Shown here: piece by piece, positions 1 through 8,119 of the stretch | Position numbering within the stretch: position 1 is the stretch's first letter | Layout: every line of letters starts with the position of its first letter | Source of the DNA: Pedobacter rhizosphaerae | Lineage (GTDB): Bacteria > Bacteroidota > Bacteroidia > Sphingobacteriales > Sphingobacteriaceae | Direction of reading: 5' to 3' | DNA: 64,000 bases | Assembly (NCBI RefSeq): GCF_900111155.1 | Contig: NZ_FOGG01000002.1 | Span: 218,026-282,025 of the forward strand | Position numbers and translations under genes: made by a program | Notes under the pieces: model-generated | What the model saw: only the letters and a program-made list of their open reading frames with translations | Told to the model about the DNA's origin: nothing | Database searches by the model: none

Positions 1-879
1 CAACTGTGCCTTTTGTGCAACCGTTCCCTTGGCGTTTACAATGGAACGGATTTCATCGGCACTTAACACATCAAGTTGTTTGGTTAGTTTAGAAACCGAG
101 TTAACCGAGTTGAAACTTATTTTCAGGGCATCGCCCAAACCTTTTTTTGTGGTGATGATAATTACGCCATTCGCAGCTCTGGCACCATAAATTGCGGCTG
201 CCGAAGCATCTTTTAATACGGTGAAACTTTCAATATCATTTGGATTGATAAAGCTTAAGGGATTAGCTGCTCCAGAAACACCCCCATTTTCTAATGGTAC
301 ACCATCAATAACAAACAAAGGATCGTTACTTGCATTTAATGAAGAACCACCACGAATACGAATGGTACTTCCGCTTCCGGGTTGCCCGCTATTGGAAGTA
401 ATGGCTACACCCGAAACCTTGCCCGATAACATTTGCTCTGGCGTGCTGATGCTTCCCTTCTGGAAGTCCTTAACACTCACCACTGCTACCGAACCTGTTA
501 AGTCTTGTTTTCTGGTGGTACCGTAACCCACAACTACCACATCGTTTAAAGTAGATGCGTCTTCATTTAAGGTAACATTCAGTGTGGTGCTTACAGACAC
601 CGGGATTTCCTGCGTTTTATAACCTACTGAGGTAAATTCTAAAATTCCTGCCCTGGCCGGAACCTTAATCGTAAATTTTCCTGATCCATCTGTAGAGGTT
701 GCAATAGTAGTTCCCTTTAACCTCACGCTTACTCCCGGCAGACCCAAATTGTCGGGCGCAGTTTTCACTACTCCCGTAATGGTAGCCTGCTGTGCAAAAA
801 GATATCCGGTGCTAAAGATCAACAGTAAAAGCATTACCGTACGCTTGTTACTCTTGAGAAAAGATGTAAAAATGTGCAT
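1..879 (-). CDS. SusC/RagA-type TonB-dependent outer membrane receptor, N-terminal part (truncated by window edge)
   Basis: The reading frame runs from an ATG at 877-879 on the minus strand to the window edge, giving 293 N-terminal residues. A signal peptide ending around LFAQ (near residue 34) is followed by a carboxypeptidase-regulatory-like domain (about residues 36-115, with the typical SVGYKTQEI strand), then the SusC hallmark VVVGYGTTRKQDLTGSV and the start of the plug (LSGKVSGV, IRIRGGSS, FVIDGVPL, AAIYGARAANGVIIITTKKG). Family knowledge: SusC proteins pair with a SusD lipoprotein and import oligosaccharides or peptides through the outer membrane using TonB energy. The barrel and any susD lie outside the window. 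The gene is divergent from an HTCC regulator, as usual for a polysaccharide utilisation locus. The substrate cannot be read from this part. Confidence 0.95.
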   Translation of the reverse strand, partial: MHIFTSFLKSNKRTVMLLLLIFSTGYLFAQQATITGVVKTAPDNLGLPGVSVRLKGTTIATSTDGSGKFTIKVPARAGILEFTSVGYKTQEIPVSVSTTLNVTLNEDASTLNDVVVVGYGTTRKQDLTGSVAVVSVKDFQKGSISTPEQMLSGKVSGVAITSNSGQPGSGSTIRIRGGSSLNASNDPLFVIDGVPLENGGVSGAANPLSFINPNDIESFTVLKDASAAAIYGARAANGVIIITTKKGLGDALKISFNSVNSVSKLTKQLDVLSADEIRSIVNAKGTVAQKAQL

Positions 880-936
880 ATAATATATGGTTAGAATTAA
901 CAGTACAAATCAAGTCTATTTCTATATTTTCCACTT

Positions 937-965
937 GTGCTATCGTTCATTTTTTTAGTGCTATC
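937..965 (-). promoter_or_regulatory. Direct repeat GATAGCAC x2, candidate AraC-type operator before susC-like gene
   Basis: On the minus strand the octamer GATAGCAC occurs at 958-965 and again at 937-944. The spacing is exactly 21 bp (two helical turns), 58-86 bp upstream of the susC-like start. A weak -7-like TAGACTTG follows closer to the gene. The divergent HTCC protein ends in an AraC-type DNA-binding domain, and such domains usually bind two direct half-sites one or two turns apart. Binding is inferred. Confidence 0.35.
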
Positions 966-1055
966 TGACTTTTATCTTGCTCAAATGCCCGTTAATTGCA
1001 TTTCCACCTCTTTTGTAAAATAAAACGCATAACTTTATACGCCCTTAAAAATTTA

Positions 1056-4000
1056 ATGACTGTACTATCCAAAACACTGCTGTTTTTCTTTTCGCTGCTT
1101 GTTATTGAGCACGCGGCTGCGCAAGATTTAAAGTTCAGGCACATCAGTTTAGAAGATGGTTTGTCTAACAGCACTATCGAATGTATCTTTCAGGATCATC
1201 GTGGGTTTATCTGGTTTGGTACGCGAGATGGCCTGAATAAGTACGATGGAAACCAGATTACGGTGTTCAAAAACGATGGAAAAGCAGGCAGTTTAAGTGA
1301 CAATTTCATCAGGTGTATTTTTGAAGATAGTAAACACAGGCTCTGGGTAGGTACCTCTGATGGGCTGAACCGGTTTAATGCCGAGAAGAACAACTTTACC
1401 GCATACAGGGCTAAAAAAGGAAATAGAAATACCATTACTGCTATAGGAGAAACCCAATCGGGTGTTTGGATTGGCACCAATGGTGGAGGCCTAAATCTGC
1501 TAGACCGAGATACCGACACTTTCAGTCCTTACCCCTTCCGTTTAGCTATAGGCGCAAACAGATCTGCATTTATCCAGGCCTTGTATACCGAGCCCTCTGG
1601 AAATATTTGGCTAGCTACAGCGGCCGGAATGCAGGTACTAAACCCCAAAACAGGCATTTCCCAACCCATAAAAGGATTGGAGAAATATACCATCAGGGCA
1701 ATTAAGAAGGCTGATGATGGAACTTTCTGGTTCGCAACAGAGGAAAGTGGGCTCATCCGTTTCAATGCTGCATCAAATTACATCAAAGTATATCGCTATC
1801 AGGGTAAAAACAAAAACAGCATTGGAAGCGACCTGGTGAGGGCAATTGCTTTTGACCGGCATAAAAAGTTATGGGTTGGTGGTATTAATGGTGGCCTGGA
1901 TATTTTAGATCCCGTTTCTGAACAATTTAGCCATTATCAAAACCAGCCTGGAGATGCCTCCAGTTTATCGCAGCGAACGGTATCTTCCATTTTTGTAGAT
2001 AGGCAGGGGAACTTATGGATTGGTACGCACCGCGGAGGAGTAAACCTTTATAGTCCACAAGCAGAGAAGTTTAAATTATTTCGCCAGGAGCCCAATAGAA
2101 ACAGTTTAAGCTATAACGATGTCAGGGCATTCTGCGAAGATGACCGGGGAAATATCCTGATTGGTACGGATGGTGGCGGGTTAGATCTCTATAACCAGGC
2201 CAGCAATACCTTTAAGCACCACCGAAATAACCCTTTTGATGCTAAAAGTATTGGAGCAGATGCCGTGCTGGACATTACGCAACTCCGTAATGGAAAAATT
2301 TTTGTTGGCACCTGGGCTGGCGGGCTAAACTTAATGAATAAGGATGGTTCTTTTACCCGTTATAAACACAGTGCAGCTCCAGGTACAATCTCTTCAGATT
2401 ATGTACAGAAAACTTTTGAAGACAGCAATGGAAACATTTGGATTGGAACGTACTACGGAGGATTAAATCTTTTCGACCAGCAAACCGGGCAGTTCAAGCG
2501 TGTAGAAACAGGGAAAAACGGCACTAAACTGAGTGGAAACAACATAGTTTCTATTGCTGAAGACCGGCAAAAAAACCTCTGGATTGGAACCGATGACGGT
2601 GGGCTTAACTGCTATAACCTCCATACACAAACCTTTAGCCATTACTTTACCAAGGGAGGTAAACTACCTGATTTAAGGATTATATTTTTAGATAGCAGAG
2701 GAGATTTGTGGATCGGGCAAACGGGGCTTTATCGGTTCGACCGGACAAAAAACAGTTTTTACCTGTATACCAGCAAAGCAGCACTGAACACTGAATTTAT
2801 TAAAGGTATTACTGAGGATGATAATGGGAATTTCTGGATAGCAACCTCACAAGGATTAACCCAATTTAATCCCCAAACCTATAAATTTAAAAAATACAAC
2901 ACTGGTGATGGTTTGCAGGGACTTGAATTTGAGACCAATTCTTACCTGAAGACTAGAAAGGGTGAAATGTTTTTTGGTGGAGTAAACGGTTTCAACTCTT
3001 TTTATCCGGATGATATTGAGACGAATAGATTTGCTCCTCCAGTTTATATCACTGAGTTTCAAATCTTCAATAAGAAGATCAGCCCAGGTGAAGGATCTGT
3101 TTTGGAAAAAGACATCAGCTATACGCAGGAGATAGCGCTTGATTATGATCAGGCCACCATTTCTTTCCGTTTTGCGGGCCTAAACTACGTTTCTAGCGAG
3201 AATAACAATTATGCCTACAAATTAGAGGGTGAAGATAAAGACTGGATCAGTGTTGGAAATGTGAGGCAGGCTTTTTACACCAACTTAGATCCGGGAAGCT
3301 ATACCTTTCGGGTAAAGGCATCCAATAACGATAATGTATGGAACAATGAGGGAACAGCGATAAAAATTTTAATTTCTCCACCCTTTTGGTCTACCTGGTG
3401 GTTTAGGATTTTTGCTGCTGTACTGGTATGCTATACGGTTTATTTGGCCTTAAGCTTTAGAAGAAAGTTAGAACTAAGAAAAATTGAGGAAGAAAAACGG
3501 GAGGAAATCCATCAAACACAGCTTCAGTTTTTCACCAATATATCACATGAATTCCGTACGCCGCTATCCCTCATATTGGGCCCAATTGAGCGTTTGCTTA
3601 AAGAAGACGGCAGGGAATCTTTTTTGAGTTATTACAACACCATCCACAGAAATGCCAATCGCCTGTTAAGGTTGATAAATGAACTGATGGATTTTGGTAA
3701 AACGGCCACAGGCGCTTTAAAACTGAATGTGAGCAGCGGAAACCTGAACCTGTTTATTGAGGAGATTGCAGAAGAGTTTTCAGAGATGGCGCTAGAGAAA
3801 AACATTGGTTTTGTTGTTGAAAAAGAGAACCTCCCCACTGATATCTGGTTTGACAGGCAGGTTATCGAGAAAATTATACTCAATCTGGTAAACAACTCCT
3901 TAAAGTATACCCAATCTGGTGGTAAGATGAAACTTCAGGTACTCAGCTCATTGGAAAATTTTTCACCTGCATTTGAAAACAGGATTACCATCAAAAGCGA

Positions 4001-5132
4001 TTATCAGGCGAGTGCCTACATCTATTTCAGGGTTATTGACAGTGGTATTGGCATTTCCAAAGAATCTATTGAACACTTATTTGAACGCTATTACCGAATA
4101 ACAGAAACCCACCTGGGATCGGGCGTTGGATTGGCATTTGTAAAGAGCCTGACGCTACTGCATAAAGGATTTATTGATGTTTCCAGTGAAAGAAACCAGG
4201 GCACAGAAATTATTATCGGCATTCCGGCTAAGCGCACAGATTACACTTTGGAAGAACAGTTTAGCCAAAATGCAGCGCCTGGCGGTACAAGGTTAGAAAG
4301 CATTAATTACAATTCGGAAATAGTAGTTAACAAACCCTTAATTGAAGAAAAAACCGAAAGACCTGAAACTACAATCCTTATTGTTGATGACAATGAAGAA
4401 TTAAGAGCTTTTTTAAGAGAAACCTTAAGCCCATATTATAAAATCATTGAGGGTACCGATGGTAATTCGGGGTTAGACCAAACCAGAAAAGCATTACCCG
4501 ACCTGATTATCAGCGACGTGATGATGCCCGGAATGAGCGGTACGGAATTTTGCAAAATGGTCAAAGATGATATGGAGATCAGTCATATTCCCTTTTTAAT
4601 GCTAACAGCCAAAAATGGCGTTGAAGCGGAAATTGAGGGTGCCATATCTGGTGCAGACCTCTATTTCACTAAACCCATTAACATCGACTTGCTACTCATA
4701 ACCATCAAGAACATATTTGAGCAACGGCAGAAAGTAAAGGATCATTACCAAAAAGACAAGGAAACCGATCCACGGGAGCTGGCCTATTCGGAGAAAGATA
4801 GAATTTTCATTACTAAACTGCAGGCGATTATTGATGATCAGATGATTAATCCAGAGATGGACATTGATTACCTGTGCAGGGAAATTGGTATGAGCAGAAC
4901 GAAGGTTTACCAGAAGATAAAAGCCATTACCGGGCAATCTATTGGTGAATTTGTGAGGTCTGCCAGGTTAAGGAAGGCTGTTGAAATCATGAAATCTGAG
5001 GATGTGCTGCTCACGGAAGTGATGTATCGAATAGGTATTCAAACACAATCCTATTTCACCAAGGCTTTCAAAAAAGAGTTTGGAGTTACACCCACTGTTT
5101 ATTTGCAAAAAAATAAAGGTAAGGCAGAATAA
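1056..5132 (+). CDS. Hybrid two-component system sensor/regulator (HTCC: propeller sensor, histidine kinase, receiver, AraC HTH)
   Basis: The ATG at 1056 is preferred over one 60 bp upstream because it starts directly with a signal peptide (MTVLSKTLLFFFSLL, cleavage near AAAQ). Domains in order (1358 aa): two periplasmic seven-bladed propellers built from repeats such as WIGTNGGGL (about 25-680); a Y_Y_Y domain (about 700-775); one membrane helix (about 783-803); HisKA with phospho-accepting His831 in SHEFRTPL; HATPase_c (N-box LNLVNNSLKY, G-box DSGIGIS); receiver domain with Asp1154 in SDVMMPG and a conserved Lys in FTKPI; C-terminal AraC-type double HTH. Family knowledge: HTCCs sense glycan fragments in the periplasm and activate the adjacent susCD locus. 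The neighbouring susC-like gene is the obvious target. All signalling residues look intact. Confidence 0.97.
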   Translation: MTVLSKTLLFFFSLLVIEHAAAQDLKFRHISLEDGLSNSTIECIFQDHRGFIWFGTRDGLNKYDGNQITVFKNDGKAGSLSDNFIRCIFEDSKHRLWVGTSDGLNRFNAEKNNFTAYRAKKGNRNTITAIGETQSGVWIGTNGGGLNLLDRDTDTFSPYPFRLAIGANRSAFIQALYTEPSGNIWLATAAGMQVLNPKTGISQPIKGLEKYTIRAIKKADDGTFWFATEESGLIRFNAASNYIKVYRYQGKNKNSIGSDLVRAIAFDRHKKLWVGGINGGLDILDPVSEQFSHYQNQPGDASSLSQRTVSSIFVDRQGNLWIGTHRGGVNLYSPQAEKFKLFRQEPNRNSLSYNDVRAFCEDDRGNILIGTDGGGLDLYNQASNTFKHHRNNPFDAKSIGADAVLDITQLRNGKIFVGTWAGGLNLMNKDGSFTRYKHSAAPGTISSDYVQKTFEDSNGNIWIGTYYGGLNLFDQQTGQFKRVETGKNGTKLSGNNIVSIAEDRQKNLWIGTDDGGLNCYNLHTQTFSHYFTKGGKLPDLRIIFLDSRGDLWIGQTGLYRFDRTKNSFYLYTSKAALNTEFIKGITEDDNGNFWIATSQGLTQFNPQTYKFKKYNTGDGLQGLEFETNSYLKTRKGEMFFGGVNGFNSFYPDDIETNRFAPPVYITEFQIFNKKISPGEGSVLEKDISYTQEIALDYDQATISFRFAGLNYVSSENNNYAYKLEGEDKDWISVGNVRQAFYTNLDPGSYTFRVKASNNDNVWNNEGTAIKILISPPFWSTWWFRIFAAVLVCYTVYLALSFRRKLELRKIEEEKREEIHQTQLQFFTNISHEFRTPLSLILGPIERLLKEDGRESFLSYYNTIHRNANRLLRLINELMDFGKTATGALKLNVSSGNLNLFIEEIAEEFSEMALEKNIGFVVEKENLPTDIWFDRQVIEKIILNLVNNSLKYTQSGGKMKLQVLSSLENFSPAFENRITIKSDYQASAYIYFRVIDSGIGISKESIEHLFERYYRITETHLGSGVGLAFVKSLTLLHKGFIDVSSERNQGTEIIIGIPAKRTDYTLEEQFSQNAAPGGTRLESINYNSEIVVNKPLIEEKTERPETTILIVDDNEELRAFLRETLSPYYKIIEGTDGNSGLDQTRKALPDLIISDVMMPGMSGTEFCKMVKDDMEISHIPFLMLTAKNGVEAEIEGAISGADLYFTKPINIDLLLITIKNIFEQRQKVKDHYQKDKETDPRELAYSEKDRIFITKLQAIIDDQMINPEMDIDYLCREIGMSRTKVYQKIKAITGQSIGEFVRSARLRKAVEIMKSEDVLLTEVMYRIGIQTQSYFTKAFKKEFGVTPTVYLQKNKGKAE

Positions 5133-5135
5133 TAT

Positions 5136-5627
5136 TTAAGGATAACCAAATGATGCTGTCCAGTAGTTATGGCTAAAGCCAAAGCCTGCTTCTCTGCTCG
5201 CACTATCCATCATTGCCTTGCAATGGCTAACACTGTTTTTCCAGGCTAAAAGCACGACTTCTGGGTTAACATATCCCCGTCCAATATTTTCCGATCTAAA
5301 GTGCCCTTGGTAGCCTGCTTTCGCTGCCCGTTCTGCAGGAGTAGTTCCCTCAGGCGATAAATGGTCGAAATAAGCCCGCTGATACATATCCAGGACATGT
5401 TTGGTAGCCGCAGCCCCCAATTGGCTATTTAATAACAAAGGTTCAACCGGAGGCATATAATCGGCTCCGCACTGGCAGCCATTTAATCGGAGCTGATTAA
5501 TTTTTTCAAGTAAAACATCACTGTTCAGCTCGGGAATATCAATTTCATCCTTTTGGCATCCCGTAAAAAGCAGGCATACCAGCAAGGCCATCAGCCAGGA
5601 ATTTCTATAAGGGTGCCCTATTTTCAT
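5136..5627 (-). CDS. CAP/SCP-domain (YkwD-like) lipoprotein
   Basis: The 163-residue protein begins with a lipoprotein signal (LLVCLLFTGC, lipobox Cys near residue 24), then a compact CAP domain: helix LLEKINQLRLNG, KHVLDMYQRAYFDHLSPEG, a SENIG motif and WKNSVSHCKAMMD. His in FDHLSP, Glu in SENIG and the final His in VSHC match the usual CAP cavity residues. Bacterial CAP proteins are extracytoplasmic and mostly of unknown function. The gene lies 3 bp from the convergent HTCC stop and downstream of the GH16 gene, from which a strong terminator separates it. A second Cys pair (CQC) after the first helix may form a disulfide. Confidence 0.88.
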   Translation of the reverse strand: MKIGHPYRNSWLMALLVCLLFTGCQKDEIDIPELNSDVLLEKINQLRLNGCQCGADYMPPVEPLLLNSQLGAAATKHVLDMYQRAYFDHLSPEGTTPAERAAKAGYQGHFRSENIGRGYVNPEVVLLAWKNSVSHCKAMMDSASREAGFGFSHNYWTASFGYP

Positions 5628-5664
5628 AATTTAAAAGAAAAGGAGGCAGCCAATATCTGCCTCC
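5628..5664 (-). terminator. Intrinsic terminator after the GH16 gene
   Basis: On the minus strand an 8-bp perfect stem, GGAGGCAG/CTGCCTCC (5642-5664, 7-nt loop), is followed by TTTTCTTTT. It lies between the GH16 stop and the CAP-domain start and should insulate the two genes. Confidence 0.85.
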
Positions 5665-5687
5665 ATATTAACTCTACCAACACAAAA

Positions 5688-6515
5688 TTAGAAAGCCCGC
5701 TCTCTGCCCAGGTAAATATTCTTGGCGGTATATAAGGTATTTCCAGCCGGGCCTGGCGAGCCGCTGTCTCCTTCCATCTGCATATTAATAATTAACCACA
5801 TGGGCTTATTTACCGAGTTGCTCATTACATGTCTGGCCACCCAGGCATTATCGATGTAATAATGACACTCTACATCTGTGGCATTGATTTTATTGTACCA
5901 GCATTTATAATTGTGGTAGTTGCCGGCATTTGAAACATTGGTTAATTTATTCTCCCAACCACCATCGTAGGTATTCTGCCAGTTGGTGGTGCTTCCCTTA
6001 AACTCCATAATATCACTTTCGGGCGGCCATGAATTAACGCCTGTAATCCAGAAAGCCGGCCAGGTTCCCCTCACTGTAGGTACAGCAAAATCGCCGCTAA
6101 TGGTATAGCTTGGAAACTGGTCATTGATTAGTATCTGCTGTTTAGCATGGCAGGCACCAGAATTATACCAAATGGCTACATTCGTAAAACCATTGGCAGT
6201 ACTGTTACCAGGAGAGCTACTGAGCCGCGTTGCTTTAATGGTTAATACTCCAGCACTTAAGGAAAGCTGATTGTGATTGGTTGGACTTCCAACCATACGG
6301 GCGGAACCATTGTGATCGGTACCCCAGGGATAATTGTAATTCCATGCGGCTTCAAAACTACTATAACTGGCCAGCGAGTTTCCATCAAGTAAGGTCTCCC
6401 ATGCCCGTACTTCCCTTTTTTCTGTTTGCTCTGCTTCTGCATCTTTTTTACACGACAGGAATGCCAAAGAAAGACACATGATCAATAGCATTGATTTCAT
6501 TTTTTGATTGCTCAT
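5688..6515 (-). CDS. Glycoside hydrolase family 16-like lipoprotein
   Basis: This 275-residue protein has a lipoprotein signal (LSLAFLSCKKD) and a GH16-like jelly-roll. The catalytic signature E-x-D-x-x-E is present as ESDIME (Glu166, Asp168, Glu171), preceded by GTWPAFWITG, which is typical for the strand before the active site. GH16 enzymes cleave beta-1,3/1,4 glucans, agars, carrageenans and related galactans; the sequence alone does not settle which. The length suits a single catalytic domain anchored to the cell surface or periplasm. With the HTCC and susC-like genes nearby it fits a polysaccharide utilisation locus. Two GATAG motifs resembling those before susC lie about 80 and 115 bp upstream. 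Confidence 0.88.
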   Translation of the reverse strand: MSNQKMKSMLLIMCLSLAFLSCKKDAEAEQTEKREVRAWETLLDGNSLASYSSFEAAWNYNYPWGTDHNGSARMVGSPTNHNQLSLSAGVLTIKATRLSSSPGNSTANGFTNVAIWYNSGACHAKQQILINDQFPSYTISGDFAVPTVRGTWPAFWITGVNSWPPESDIMEFKGSTTNWQNTYDGGWENKLTNVSNAGNYHNYKCWYNKINATDVECHYYIDNAWVARHVMSNSVNKPMWLIINMQMEGDSGSPGPAGNTLYTAKNIYLGRERAF

Positions 6516-6858
6516 TGTTTTAAATTTTGGTAAATATTTGGTTATTTATAACTGATGGTGTGTTAACCAAGCAGTTTTATCGTTACTATAATTGCTATCT
6601 CAGCAACCTATAGTGCATACTTCAGCCTTACTATCGTCTACTTAAAGCACATTAAATGAATATTTAATTAGCAATACACGTATTCAAATGTAGCTATACA
6701 CAGTATGATTAATAGGGGTATAAATAGTAAAAATGCAGGGGTAAATTAACAATGTGTATTAAATATAAACCCATCGTATAAACTTTATCCATGATCTCTT
6801 AAAAGCAGGATATCCGGGCATTCCGTTGATAAAATAATAAGGTAAGCCAGATAATTTT
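6516..6858. promoter_or_regulatory. Divergent intergenic region with GATAG-type motifs
   Basis: This 343-bp AT-rich gap separates the divergent GH16 gene and the His-rich protein gene. On the minus strand GATAGCAA lies at 6593-6600 and GATAGTAA at 6629-6636, similar to the GATAGCAC pair before the susC-like gene but 36 bp apart, so common control is only a suggestion. No further gene or RNA is evident. Confidence 0.25.
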
Positions 6859-7251
6859 ATGAAAAACTTAAAAAGCTCCAATCATAAATGTATCTTTGTT
6901 GCATTGAAGGCTAGAAACAATAAATATCGAAAAACCAGCTTCATCCAGATTTGGGCTGCTTTGCTATTGGTCTTGTTTTCCAGCGTCTTTCTTTTTGAAA
7001 GTTTACACCATCACGATCAGGATTGTACCAATACTGAAAAAGTACAGGCGAGTTCACAGTTAAAAATCGCCAAAATAAAGTGTAGCTTTTGCGAACTGAT
7101 TAAGCACCAGTCGCATCATTATATTGTCCCAGAAAACGACTTCATTTCAGTAAATACGGATGTTCCACAAAGCGGTCTATCCTTTTATAGCATAAAATAT
7201 CCCCTGGCCTATATCCTTGCTGCGACCAATAAAGGACCGCCCAGCATTTAG
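6859..7251 (+). CDS. Small His/Cys-rich membrane-anchored protein, unknown
   Basis: The 130-residue product has a basic N-terminus, one hydrophobic segment (IWAALLLVLFSSVFLF, about residues 30-47) and an extracytoplasmic tail rich in potential metal ligands: HHHDQDC, CSFCELIKHQSHHY, and a closing GPPS. I do not recognise a named family. Small His/Cys-rich proteins ending in a GPP tail are often seen in Bacteroidota next to metal-related or TonB receptor genes (general impression, not a search result). It precedes the ABC/TonB receptor operon in the same direction, with a 160-bp gap, so a shared role in metal or metal-chelate handling is possible but inferred. Confidence 0.7.
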   Translation: MKNLKSSNHKCIFVALKARNNKYRKTSFIQIWAALLLVLFSSVFLFESLHHHDQDCTNTEKVQASSQLKIAKIKCSFCELIKHQSHHYIVPENDFISVNTDVPQSGLSFYSIKYPLAYILAATNKGPPSI

Positions 7252-7411
7252 CCTAAAATTCCAAAAGGGATTTTTTTAAACCTGTATTCTAAATTAGATT
7301 ATCATCAGGAAGCTCAACCTGACTACGTTGAAGAGGTTAATTGATTAATGATCTAACCTGGTTCAATGAGTAGACATGTTTGGGCCACATCTTTTTACTT
7401 TTTATTTTTTT

Positions 7412-8107
7412 ATGCTTCAAGCTATTTCACTATCCAAAAATTATGGATCGTATCAGGCATTAAAGCAGTTAAATCTTACTGTAAATGCAGGAGAAGTTTA
7501 CTGTTTGCTTGGCCAAAACGGTGCCGGAAAAACGACGACAATTAATCTCTTCCTGGGTTTCATAACCCCTAGCGAAGGAAAAATCCTGATCAATAACGAA
7601 GAAGTTTCGGCAGCAGATGACTTGCGCAGGCAGCACCTTGCTTACATCCCGGAGGTGGTTATGCTATATGGAAACCTCAGTGCAATTGAAAACCTTAACT
7701 ACTTTTCAAGGCTGGCAGGTTTTGAGTATACCGAAGACAAGCTGATTGATTTCCTGAATGCCTGTGGTTTACAGGCTAGCGCACACCGCAAGCCTCTTGC
7801 TGGTTTTAGTAAGGGCATGCGCCAAAAGGTTGGTATTGCCATTGCCGTGGCCAAGGATGCCAAAATCATATTAATGGACGAACCCACCAGTGGACTAGAT
7901 CCTAAGGCAACAGCAGAATTTACCGAACTGGTGAAAAAGCTGGCCAGTGAAGGCAGGTCTATCCTCATGGCTACGCATGATATTTTTAATGCGGTGAGTT
8001 TGGGTACCCATATTGGAATTATGAAACAAGGAACATTAATCCACACCCTTAAAGCAAGTGAAATTTCTGCAACGGATCTTCAGGAGCTTTACTTACAAAC
8101 CATTTAA
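7412..8107 (+). CDS. ABC transporter ATP-binding protein (ABC-2 / NosF-like)
   Basis: The ATG at 7412 gives a 231-residue ATPase starting MLQAISLSKNYG. A longer frame from 7376 adds only a phenylalanine-rich extension and is rejected. Walker A is GQNGAGKT (residues 34-41), the signature is FSKGMRQKV, Walker B is ILMDEP with Asp156-Glu157, and the H-loop is ATHD. This is the architecture of the single-domain ATPases that drive ABC-2-type exporters such as NosF. It is the first gene of a four-gene run: 12 bp to the TonB-dependent receptor, which is followed by two permeases that presumably form the membrane part. Whether the substrate is exported or the complex matures a membrane system is not visible. 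Confidence 0.93.
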   Translation: MLQAISLSKNYGSYQALKQLNLTVNAGEVYCLLGQNGAGKTTTINLFLGFITPSEGKILINNEEVSAADDLRRQHLAYIPEVVMLYGNLSAIENLNYFSRLAGFEYTEDKLIDFLNACGLQASAHRKPLAGFSKGMRQKVGIAIAVAKDAKIILMDEPTSGLDPKATAEFTELVKKLASEGRSILMATHDIFNAVSLGTHIGIMKQGTLIHTLKASEISATDLQELYLQTI

Positions 8108-8119
8108 CTCAACCATTTA

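Noticed and set aside
7252..7411. Riboswitch before the ABC/TonB receptor operon
   Set aside because: Some short complementary words (AGGTTA/TAACCT, CAAC/GTTG) occur, but no known aptamer core such as a cobalamin box and no attenuator hairpin with T tract.
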